Assembly: GCA_934096945.1 (NCBI GenBank)
Contig: CAKOND010000002.1
Span: 1-64,000, forward strand
Direction of reading: 5' to 3'
Length of the DNA stretch: 64,000 nucleotides
Source: an uncultured Bacilli bacterium
GTDB lineage: Bacteria; Bacillota_I; Bacilli_A; RF39; UBA660
Position numbers and translations under genes: made by a program. The notes under the pieces are model-generated. The model was not told the origin of the DNA. It ran no database searches and saw only the letters and a list, made by a program, of their open reading frames with translations. Shown piece after piece: positions 36,003-42,353 of this stretch. Position 1 is the first letter of the stretch, and every line of letters starts with the position of its first letter.

Positions 36003-36644
36003 ATGAAAATACTTTTAGTGGAAGATAATGAAATGATTATAAAAGCAATTAGTTTTTTGCTGGAAGAACATGGATATATTGTTCATGTTGCTAGATGTAT
36101 TAAAGAAGCAAAAGAATTAATTAATACTGCTTTTGATTTAGTTATACTTGATGTTTGTTTACCCGATGGAAATGGACTAGATTTTTTTGAAAATTATGTA
36201 AATATTCCAGCTTTAGTTTTAAGTGCTAAAGATGAAGAAGATGATGTTGTTAAAGCAATTGATTTAGGTGTACAAGATTATATAATAAAACCTTTCAGGT
36301 CTAAGGAACTTTTATCAAGGATTAATAATATTATTAAAAGAAATAAGAAAAATAATATAAAGAAATTTGAGAATGTAACTTTTGATATGAATGCTTATAA
36401 AGTGTATGTTAATAATGTAGAGGTTGAATTAACTGGTTTAGAGCTAAAAATATTATTTTTACTTTTAGAAAATTGTGGAATGATCGTTACTAGAGATGTA
36501 ATTATAGATAAAATATGGGATGCATCTGGTAAATTTGTTAATGATAATACTTTAAGCGTTTATATAAAAAGAATAAGAGAAAAAATAGGTAATGATAATT
36601 TTATTAAAACAATTAAAGGTATTGGTTATAGGGTGGATTTATGA
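36003..36644 (+). CDS. OmpR-family response regulator
   Basis: A 213-residue regulator. The receiver has acidic ED near residue 8, phospho-Asp in LVILDVCLPDGNG and the Lys of IIKPFRSKELL. The C-terminal winged helix ends VNDNTLSVYIKRIREKIG and FIKTIKGIGYRV, the recognition helix and wing of the OmpR/PhoB family. It should control the ABC transporter genes just upstream. GAGGTG site; the stop overlaps the kinase start by four bases (ATGA). Confidence 0.92.
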   Translation: MKILLVEDNEMIIKAISFLLEEHGYIVHVARCIKEAKELINTAFDLVILDVCLPDGNGLDFFENYVNIPALVLSAKDEEDDVVKAIDLGVQDYIIKPFRSKELLSRINNIIKRNKKNNIKKFENVTFDMNAYKVYVNNVEVELTGLELKILFLLLENCGMIVTRDVIIDKIWDASGKFVNDNTLSVYIKRIREKIGNDNFIKTIKGIGYRVDL

Positions 36645-37819
36645 AAAAATATATTAGTTATTTTGTAATTCTTTTAATTTTGGTAGTTATTTGTAACTAT
36701 TTATCTTATCGAAGGTATGCTCATGAAGTAAATGGTGTTGCTAGTGAAATAATAGAAAATGTTTTAAGTAAATATCCTGAGGTAAATAGCGAAGACTTAA
36801 TTAAGATTATATCTTCAAGTAAAAGGAGAAATGAAAGTAATACATTAAAAAAGTATGGGTTTATGGAAAGTGATATAAGTTATATAAAAAGCTTGGACTA
36901 TGTGTATTATAAAAATTTAATTATAAATATAAGTGTTTTTGGAATATTTGGTTTAATTTGTGGAATAGGATATTATTTAAGAAAAAGAAAGTATAAAAAA
37001 AATATTGAAGATATTACTAATTATTTAAAAAGAATAAATGAAGGTATATATGATTTAGAAATAATTGATAATGTTGAAGGTAATTTGTCAATTCTTAAAA
37101 ATGAGGTGTATACTACGATGGTATGTTTAAAAGAAATGTATGCTAGAGAATATAACGATAAAATAAAATTAAAAGATAATTTAGCTAATATTTCTCATCA
37201 GTTAAAGACACCCCTTACGGGAATTATGCTTATGATTGATACTCTTTTAGAAGAAAATGTAAGTAAAGAAAAAAGACAAGAGTATCTTCAAGATATTAGA
37301 AAGCAAATTGAAAATATTAATTTTTTGATTTATGCTATGCTTAAGTTATCAAGATTTGATGCAGGTGTTGTCAAGTTTGATAGTAATAAAATAACAGTTA
37401 AAGAATTGGTGTTTGATGTATTAAAAAATGTAGATATTTTAAGAGAGATTAAAAATGTAAATATTCATGTAAAGGGTAAAAGTGATGTGATTTTTGTTGG
37501 TGACTATAAATGGGAATGTGAAGCTATTACAAATATAGTAAAAAATGCTATAGAACATAGTCATGAAAATAGTGATGTATATGTAAATTATATTGATAAT
37601 GGAATATATGTAAGTTTAGAAATTGTGAATTATGGAGAAGAAATAAGTAAAGAAGATATGCATCATATATTTGATAGATTTTATAAGAAAAATAATGATG
37701 AAAATAATTTTGGAATAGGGCTTTCTTTAGCAAAAGAAATAATTGAAAAAGATAATGGAAGTATTAGAGTAGAAAGTAAGAATAATAAGACAAGTTTTAA
37801 AGTTAAATATTATAAATAA
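36641..37819 (+). CDS. Sensor histidine kinase
   Basis: A 392-residue membrane kinase. Two membrane segments (ISYFVILLILVVICNYLSY and LIINISVFGIFGLICGIGYY) enclose a short extracellular loop of about 70 residues. The H box is LANISHQLKTPLTG, the N box WECEAITNIVKNAIEHS, the G box NNFGIGLSLAKEII. The small sensor loop suggests it senses through the adjacent FtsX-type transporter, as in Bce systems. It phosphorylates the response regulator coupled upstream. Confidence 0.92.
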   Translation: MKKYISYFVILLILVVICNYLSYRRYAHEVNGVASEIIENVLSKYPEVNSEDLIKIISSSKRRNESNTLKKYGFMESDISYIKSLDYVYYKNLIINISVFGIFGLICGIGYYLRKRKYKKNIEDITNYLKRINEGIYDLEIIDNVEGNLSILKNEVYTTMVCLKEMYAREYNDKIKLKDNLANISHQLKTPLTGIMLMIDTLLEENVSKEKRQEYLQDIRKQIENINFLIYAMLKLSRFDAGVVKFDSNKITVKELVFDVLKNVDILREIKNVNIHVKGKSDVIFVGDYKWECEAITNIVKNAIEHSHENSDVYVNYIDNGIYVSLEIVNYGEEISKEDMHHIFDRFYKKNNDENNFGIGLSLAKEIIEKDNGSIRVESKNNKTSFKVKYYK

Positions 37820-37872
37820 TGTTTACATTAGATTAATGAATAGGTATAATTAAATTGGAAGTGATTTTTAAA

Positions 37873-38865
37873 ATGGAAGAATTTTATAAGAATTTGAAAG
37901 CAAAGAAAAGTTTACTTGTTATGGGTATTATTTTGTTTGTTTTATTTATGGGAATTGGTTTACTATTGTATTTTGATGAAGCTAATACTGAGTTTGTGAA
38001 ACTTAGTAATAAAACTAGTGAAGGCATTTATGCTAAAGTAAATGTTAGTTTACTTGATAGTGCTTTTGCAACTGAAACTGTCGATAATAAAAAACGAGAT
38101 TATTATTTAGCTTTTGATGAGGATAATAATCCTTATGTTGTAATGCTTGATAATGAAAATTTTGAAAAATTACGTAAAATACAAGAATATACTTTAGATG
38201 ATACTGAAATGGATAAGCCTGATGCAGTTACTATTTATGGTTATACAGTAAAAAGTGATACAGAAATGTATAAGTATTTACAAGAATTTTTAACTGATGA
38301 AGATGGTAATACTTATTCAATAGATACTTTGAAATCTACGGTTGGTGAAATCTATTTAGATGCTTCTTGGAAAAATGATGAACAAGCTATATCGGCTTTA
38401 ATATTATTTGGATTATTTTCACTTAGTGGTATTGCCTTAATGATTACATATTTTGTTAGAAATAAAAAATATAAAAAGATGATTTTAGAACATGCTAAAG
38501 AACTTGAAAAAGTAGAAAGTGATATAAGAAATGGAAGTGGTATTCATAGTAAAGAGTGTCACGTATATCTAACTGATAATTACATTTTAAGTTATGGTAG
38601 TGGAGTAAAACTTATTGAGTTAAAAGATATTGTTTGGATATATCCATTTATTACAAAACAAAGAGGGATAGCCACTAATAAAAGTCTTTATATAATTACA
38701 AATGATAAAAAAACAAATGTAATTGCTTTAGTTAATGCTATGAGTAAAAAGAATAAGTCTGCTTTTGATGAATTATATCAAAATATTATAAATAGAGTTT
38801 CAGATGTTTTAATTGGTTATTCAAAAGAAAATAAAGAATTAGTTAAAGAAAAATATAAAAATTAG
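37873..38865 (+). CDS. Membrane protein of unknown function
   Basis: A 330-residue protein with one N-terminal helix (LVMGIILFVLFMGIGLLLYF), an exodomain of about 130 residues (KLSNKTSEGIYAKVNVSLLD onwards), a second helix (ISALILFGLFSLSGIALMIT) and a cytoplasmic domain with IHSKECHVYLTDNYILSYGS and ITNDKKTNVIALVNAM that looks beta-rich, perhaps PH-like. No family named with confidence. ATG at 37873 follows GGAAGTGA. Separate from the kinase by 53 bases. Confidence 0.6.
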   Translation: MEEFYKNLKAKKSLLVMGIILFVLFMGIGLLLYFDEANTEFVKLSNKTSEGIYAKVNVSLLDSAFATETVDNKKRDYYLAFDEDNNPYVVMLDNENFEKLRKIQEYTLDDTEMDKPDAVTIYGYTVKSDTEMYKYLQEFLTDEDGNTYSIDTLKSTVGEIYLDASWKNDEQAISALILFGLFSLSGIALMITYFVRNKKYKKMILEHAKELEKVESDIRNGSGIHSKECHVYLTDNYILSYGSGVKLIELKDIVWIYPFITKQRGIATNKSLYIITNDKKTNVIALVNAMSKKNKSAFDELYQNIINRVSDVLIGYSKENKELVKEKYKN

Positions 38866-38867
38866 GA

Positions 38868-38888
38868 AGTGTGAACTTCCTTTTTTAG
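38868..38888 (+). terminator. Rho-independent terminator
   Basis: GGAAGT, loop GTGA, ACTTCC and six T directly after the membrane-protein gene. Confidence 0.8.
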
Positions 38889-39440
38889 TTAAATAATTTA
38901 TTAGCATAATTGAAATTTACAATTGTTTTAAAATTATCAAAATATCTTGATTTATCATTTTCATAATTTAAATAATAAGCATGTTTCCAGAGGTCAAGAG
39001 TAATTAGAAGTAGTCATTAAATCAATGTTATTATTTTTATCTTTAATTAAAAATACATATTCAGAACCTTTTAAATTAGTAATTAAATTTTTAAATTCAT
39101 TCCAAAAGTTATCCATTGAAACATATTTTTTGCTTATGGCAGCAAGTAGTTTACCTTTTGGTTTTTGTTTGTTATTTGAATTAATTGTTTCCCAGTATAA
39201 ATCATGGTTTGTAACACCATCTAGATAAAATATTACATCATTTTTATCTTCTTCTTTTATTTCATTTAAGTGATTATATAAATTTTCATTTTGATAATTC
39301 AAATTGTAATTTTCTAATATTTTATTTAAATTAGTTAAATAAGATGCTTGATGTTTATAATAATGAAGTCCGATGGTGTGAGTATCTAGAATGGTTCAAG
39401 TTTATAGAAAGAAAATGGAAGTTTTTTTTAAAGTATACAT
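38885..39440 (-). pseudogene. sodA: Fe/Mn superoxide dismutase pseudogene
   Basis: Read on the minus strand, three frames together give a nearly full superoxide dismutase. After GGTGA and ATG, MYTLKK runs into an A8 tract; past a shift comes LPFSFYKLEPF, past a second shift LDTHTIGLHYYKHQASYLTN (metal-ligand His region), then NHDLYWETIN, KPKGKLLAAISKKY and SEYVFLIKD; past a third shift DLWKHAYYLNYENDKSRYFD (the D.WEHAYY metal ligands) to the TAA. So one-base changes at three places break a gene whose protein would be about 185 residues. Typical SOD is about 200 residues, so little else is lost. Confidence 0.85.
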
Positions 39441-39469
39441 GTTATTTCACCATTAAATTATATGAAAAA

Positions 39470-39493
39470 AGAAAAGTTTGTGTTACTTTTCTC
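39470..39493 (-). terminator. Displaced terminator of tRNA-Thr(GGT)
   Basis: Minus strand GAAAAGT, loop AACACAA, ACTTTTC, TTTTTTC. No minus-strand gene lies just upstream except the mini-element array. If both elements were removed at their ATGGTGCC repeats, this terminator would sit about 35 bases after the CCA end of the tRNA-Thr gene, so it is probably the original tRNA terminator. Confidence 0.6.
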
Positions 39494-39526
39494 GTTTAAT
39501 AAGCTCTTTATAAGCTTTACTATCTA

Positions 39527-39534
39527 ATGGTGCC
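39527..39534. repeat. att-like core, left end of the array
   Basis: ATGGTGCC. Same eight bases as the CCA end plus one base of tRNA-Thr (minus strand GGCACCAT). Left of it lies the putative original tRNA terminator. Confidence 0.6.
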
Positions 39535-39626
39535 ATAGTGGTGGACGTTTGGAAATTTTTAAAAGATTAATTTCTAATATAAGTATATCACCAATTTTAC
39601 GTTTTTTCTCAACAAATTCTTAAAAG

Positions 39627-39656
39627 TTTACATTAATTTATGAAATTTAATATAAT
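39627..39656 (+). promoter_or_regulatory. Promoter of the zinc-ribbon cargo gene
   Basis: TTTACA and TATAAT with 18-base spacing; another TATAAT follows at 39663. GGAGTG ribosome binding site precedes the ATG. Confidence 0.6.
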
Positions 39657-39689
39657 CTATGTTATAATATTGTTGAATGGAGTGATAAA

Positions 39690-40319
39690 ATGCCTATAAT
39701 TGAAAAATGTTTATGCGGTAATGATTTAAGTTTAGATTGGAGTAATGATGAAAAATTCAAAATGGTTAGATGTTCAAAATGTAATAATGAAATGAAATTT
39801 AGAAATCCTAATTTTAATAAAGAGACTAATAATAATTGTATTGATGAATACCTAACTAAAATTTCAGATGAAAGATTAACAAAAATTATTGAAAAAGTTG
39901 TCGGAAACAACGACCCATATTGGATAGAACCTGTTAAAAAAATAGTTACAAAGATTATAGAAATGGAAGATGAAACAGAAAATAGTATTAGTAATTTACT
40001 AGGGGGGGATGTACAGAAGTTCACTTCAAAACAATTATTCGATATAGATAAATTAGTATCAGAGGTTTGTTCTCAATTTAAAATCAAATTGGATAGAAGT
40101 AATTATAAAAACCAAATAGTAGGATTGCCTTATAATATACCATTTAAAAAAGTTGATGGAAGATTAAAATGTCCTAATTGTAATGAGCTATTAATGTTTT
40201 TAGCACCTGATGGTACTAGACTACATTGTAATAAATGTGATAAATATTACATAAATGATAATGGTAGTGTTGGAGCTGAAACGTCTACACCTTATACTAG
40301 GGATGATGTTTTATACTAA
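39690..40319 (+). CDS. Cargo protein of element 1: two zinc-ribbon modules
   Basis: A 209-residue protein with a Cys4 module at the N terminus (EKCLCGND ... VRCSKCNNEMKF) and another at the C terminus (LKCPNCNELL ... LHCNKCDKYY). Between them is a helical part with ISDERLTKIIEKVVGNNDPY and W. The paired zinc ribbons suggest nucleic-acid or protein binding; no catalytic motif is seen. The NNDPYW block loosely resembles VDPFW in the cargo of element 2. Role unknown; as cargo of a mobile unit, a defence or anti-defence function is possible but not shown. Confidence 0.65.
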   Translation: MPIIEKCLCGNDLSLDWSNDEKFKMVRCSKCNNEMKFRNPNFNKETNNNCIDEYLTKISDERLTKIIEKVVGNNDPYWIEPVKKIVTKIIEMEDETENSISNLLGGDVQKFTSKQLFDIDKLVSEVCSQFKIKLDRSNYKNQIVGLPYNIPFKKVDGRLKCPNCNELLMFLAPDGTRLHCNKCDKYYINDNGSVGAETSTPYTRDDVLY

Positions 40320-40420
40320 AATTTTCATTATGAAGTTTTGAAAATAAAAACATAAATTTGCTTGGCTTTATGCCTTGCTAAATTAAGCTTATATGGGGTT
40401 TCAAATGGGGATCTCCCTTT

Positions 40421-40460
40421 GCACACCGTTATTGGCTCTGCCAATAGCGTAGTGTGTTAC
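40421..40460. other. oriT: MOBV-type origin of transfer (oriT), copy A
   Basis: A ten-pair hairpin CGTTATTGGC / TCT / GCCAATAGCG (one G-T pair) is followed at once by TAGTGTGTTAC. TAGTGTG/TTA is the nick region of pMV158 (MobM, MOBV family), cut between G and T, here between 40456 and 40457. The hairpin next to the nick sequence is also the family arrangement. A further GCACAC / GTGTGT pairing encloses the hairpin. No relaxase gene is nearby, so mobilization would be in trans. Confidence 0.7.
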
Positions 40461-40484
40461 TAAAATGGAATTTTAGTTTTATAG

Positions 40485-40505
40485 ACGAGCTGTAGCTCGT
40501 TTTTT
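40485..40505 (+). terminator. Terminator in the shared element end, copy A
   Basis: ACGAGC, loop TGTA, GCTCGT, TTTTT. It insulates the cargo gene from the minus-strand small frame. Confidence 0.75.
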
Positions 40506-40781
40506 AAATATCAAAATCTTTATCATCATATTCATAATTTTTTGTATATAAATAATCATTTATTTCTTGCTCTTTACTTGTATTATTTGCTATATCGTGT
40601 AAATCAAAATTATCATATAAATCATGTTTTTATGTGGTTCTATATAGGCAAGGTTTGTTTTTGGTATATGGATAATATTGCCTTTAATAATTTTTGATTT
40701 AATATTTAAAAATCTAAGCGTGTTTTTTATTCGTTTTTCTAGCACCCCATCAATATCTAGTTTTTCCTTTATTATCTGCAT
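40504..40781 (-). pseudogene. Small element gene with a conserved frameshift, copy A
   Basis: After AAAGGAG an ATG opens MQIIKEKLDIDGVLEKRIKN and continues to IPKTNLAYIEPHK, where the frame runs on for only 12 more residues. In the -1 frame the sequence reads on as HDLYDNFDLHDIANNTSKEQ and EINDYLYTKNYEYDDKDFDI-TAA, clearly protein-like. The shift point is in CATAAAAACATG. The whole product would be about 92 residues. Both copies carry the same shift, so it predates duplication or is a programmed slip at the A5 run. No family recognised. Confidence 0.55.
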
Positions 40782-40810
40782 AACTAATCAACTCCTTTCA
40801 AGCATATAAA

Positions 40811-40834
40811 AAAGGTTAACCGAAATTAACCTTT
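40811..40834 (-). terminator. Right-end hairpin of element, copy A
   Basis: AAAGGTTAA, loop TTTCGG, TTAACCTTT plus T-run on the minus strand, located before the ribosome binding site of the small element gene: a terminator or attenuator. Confidence 0.6.
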
Positions 40835-40871
40835 CATATATTTAAAGTCGATTAGTTCGATTAATTTCCCT

Positions 40872-40879
40872 ATGGTGCC
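40872..40879. repeat. att-like core between the two elements
   Basis: ATGGTGCC, preceded by TTAATTTCCCT as at the right end of element 2 and followed by CTAT-TGGTGGACGT as at the left end of element 1 (ATAG-TGGTGGACGT). Confidence 0.65.
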
Positions 40880-41003
40880 CTATTGGTGGACGTATAACAA
40901 TCACTAGGCATAAATTTCTAGGTAGTAATAACTACTAACTAATTAGATTATACTACATTTTTGATAAAATTAATACTTAAAACAATAAAAAACAAGAAAA
41001 ATG

Positions 41004-41012
41004 TGATATAAT
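41004..41012 (+). promoter_or_regulatory. Extended -10 promoter of the second cargo gene
   Basis: TG-A-TATAAT with AGGAGG ten bases downstream; no clear -35 box. Confidence 0.5.
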
Positions 41013-41036
41013 TATCATAGAAGGAGGAAGATTATT

Positions 41037-41549
41037 ATGGCATTTGCACCAAATTTAGCAAAAAAATGGTATGAAAACTTATCAGTTGAAGAATTAGAAA
41101 AAAAATATGAGGGATTAAAAAAACACTATTGTTTTAGTTCAAAAGAAGAACAAATTGACTATATCATTAAAAATTATTTAAATGCTAGCAAAGATGTAAA
41201 TACAAACTCAACTAAAATAGCATTAGAAGAATTATTAAAAGAAAAAACAGGTAAAGAATATAAAATAGAACCTAAAAAATTTGAAATAAACTTATTAGAT
41301 ATAATCAATTTTATAACTAATCCAAGTGTTGATCCTTTTTGGACTACTACTTTAACTAATTATTTTGAAAAATTGAATGATATTTCTGAAGCAGATAAAA
41401 TTCGTTTTTTGATAGAACTAATACAAGATAAAAATTCTTATAATGATTTTACTAAAGAAATAATTCAAAATCAAAATGCTAAAGAAACATATGAAAAATA
41501 CAAAAAAATTGCTACCCAATTTATTTCTTTAAATTCAAAAATTGGGTAA
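41037..41549 (+). CDS. Cargo protein of element 2, helical, unknown function
   Basis: A 170-residue, mostly helical acidic/basic protein (WYENLSVEELEKKYEGLKKH, STKIALEELLKEKTGKEY). NPSVDPFWTTTLTNYFEKL resembles NNDPYWIEPVKKIVTKI of the first cargo in position of Asp-Pro-aromatic-Trp and the following helix, which may point to a common domain. No catalytic motif recognised. A hairpin with TTGAAAC-GAA-GTTTCAA follows it at 41582-41598. Confidence 0.6.
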   Translation: MAFAPNLAKKWYENLSVEELEKKYEGLKKHYCFSSKEEQIDYIIKNYLNASKDVNTNSTKIALEELLKEKTGKEYKIEPKKFEINLLDIINFITNPSVDPFWTTTLTNYFEKLNDISEADKIRFLIELIQDKNSYNDFTKEIIQNQNAKETYEKYKKIATQFISLNSKIG

Positions 41550-41723
41550 GGATTATATTAGATAAAAGCCGTGGCAAGTTTTGTTGAAACGAAGTTTCAA
41601 TGAAATTGGCGATAGGCTTTCTCTTTTATTTTCATTACGAGTTTTGAAAAAAACATAATTTTTGCTTGGCTTTATGCCTTGTTAAAAATATGTTTGAAAG
41701 GGATTAAAAAGGGATCTCCCTTT

Positions 41724-41763
41724 GCACACCGTTATTGGCTCTGCCAATAGCGTAGTGTGTTAC
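41724..41763. other. oriT: MOBV-type origin of transfer (oriT), copy B
   Basis: Identical to copy A; predicted nick between 41759 and 41760. Two directly repeated oriTs 1303 bases apart mean that nicking at one and ending at the other would transfer a single unit. Confidence 0.7.
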
Positions 41764-41787
41764 TAAAATGGAATTTTAGTTTTATAG

Positions 41788-41808
41788 ACGAGCTGTAGCT
41801 CGTTTTTT
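41788..41808 (+). terminator. Terminator in the shared element end, copy B
   Basis: Same hairpin as copy A downstream of the 170-residue cargo gene. Confidence 0.75.
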
Positions 41809-42084
41809 AAATATCAAAATCTTTATCATCATATTCATAATTTTTTGTATATAAATAATCATTTATTTCTTGCTCTTTACTTGTATTATTTGCTATATCG
41901 TGTAAATCAAAATTATCATATAAATCATGTTTTTATGTGGTTCTATATAGGCAAGGTTTGTTTTTGGTATATGGATAATATTGCCTTTAATAATTTTTGA
42001 TTTAATATTTAAAAATCTAAGCGTGTTTTTTATTCGTTTTTCTAGCACCCCATCAATATCTAGTTTTTCCTTTATTATCTGCAT
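41807..42084 (-). pseudogene. Small element gene with a conserved frameshift, copy B
   Basis: Identical to copy A. It lies just downstream of tRNA-Thr on the same strand and could be read by transcription from the tRNA promoter that passes the hairpin at 42114. Confidence 0.55.
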
Positions 42085-42113
42085 AACTAATCAACTCCTT
42101 TCAAGCATATAAA

Positions 42114-42137
42114 AAAGGTTAACCGAAATTAACCTTT
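42114..42137 (-). terminator. Right-end hairpin of element, copy B
   Basis: Same hairpin, now about 40 bases after the tRNA-Thr CCA end. It would replace the tRNA's own terminator after integration. Confidence 0.6.
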
Positions 42138-42174
42138 CATATATTTAAAGTCGATTAGTTCGATTAATTTCCCT

Positions 42175-42182
42175 ATGGTGCC
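42175..42182. repeat. att-like core at the tRNA-Thr 3' end
   Basis: ATGGTGCC made of the tRNA CCA end, discriminator and last acceptor bases plus one flanking base. The identity with element 1 stops exactly at its end, marking the crossover. Confidence 0.65.
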
Positions 42183-42249
42183 GCAACAGTGAATTGAACA
42201 CTGATTTAATCCTTACCATGGATTTGTAATACCATTATACTATAGCGGC
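42176..42249 (-). tRNA. tRNA-Thr(GGT)
   Basis: 74 nt with encoded CCA. Acceptor GCCGCTA/TTGCGGC (one T-T mismatch at 6-67), short D arm GTATAATGGTATTAC, anticodon arm AATCC-ATGGTAA-GGATT with anticodon GGT, T arm CAGTG-TTCAATT-CACTG. G1-C72, C2-G71 and G35-U36 fit threonine identity. Its 3' end is the integration site of the mini-element array. Confidence 0.85.
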
Positions 42250-42353
42250 TTAAATTAATTATACATTAATATTTTTGTTAGTTCAATAATATTTTATTTT
42301 TTTCTTTAATAATTGATATAATTGTGATAACATATATGTAGGAAGTGGTTAGC

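Larger units (their letters stand above)
39527..40879. mobile_element. Mini-mobilizable element 1 (tandem, tRNA-Thr-associated)
   Basis: Bounded by ATGGTGCC at both ends. Just inside the left repeat is a four-base spacer and TGGTGGACGT, shared with element 2. It carries a zinc-ribbon cargo gene on the plus strand, a MOBV-type oriT, a terminator hairpin, a small minus-strand reading frame with a frameshift, and a second hairpin near the right end. The right 472 bases are identical by eye to those of element 2. No integrase, relaxase or replication gene is present, so it would need enzymes supplied in trans. Unit length to the next repeat is 1345 bases. Confidence 0.7.
40408..40879. repeat. Long direct repeat, copy A (472 bp)
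   Basis: Identical by eye to 41711-42182 at a constant offset of 1303 bases with no indels. Contains oriT, terminator, small minus-strand frame and the att core. A diverged extension to the left (from about 40320) shows similar but gapped sequence, e.g. TTGCTTGGCTTTATGCCTTG in both. Confidence 0.85.
40872..42182. mobile_element. Mini-mobilizable element 2 (tandem, abutting tRNA-Thr)
   Basis: Second tandem unit, 1303 bases between ATGGTGCC repeats; the right repeat is the CCA end of the tRNA-Thr(GGT) gene. Same left end (TGGTGGACGT), same oriT and right end as element 1, but a different 170-residue cargo gene with its own extended -10 promoter. The cargo swap with a constant backbone resembles integron cassettes in logic but the shared part is far longer than an attC site and contains an oriT. 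Confidence 0.7.
41711..42182. repeat. Long direct repeat, copy B (472 bp)
   Basis: Second copy, ending at the tRNA-Thr CCA end. Perfect identity against a diverged left extension implies recent duplication or gene conversion of the oriT end. Confidence 0.85.

Noticed and set aside
39690..42182. Integron cassette array
   Set aside because: The shared part is 472 bases with an oriT and a gene, far longer than an attC site, and the junctions match a tRNA 3' end, not an integron core site.
42176..42249. tRNA-Thr(GGT) as a dead tRNA fragment left by integration
   Set aside because: All arms pair, U33 and CCA are present and threonine identity bases are kept; only one acceptor mismatch (6-67) is seen.
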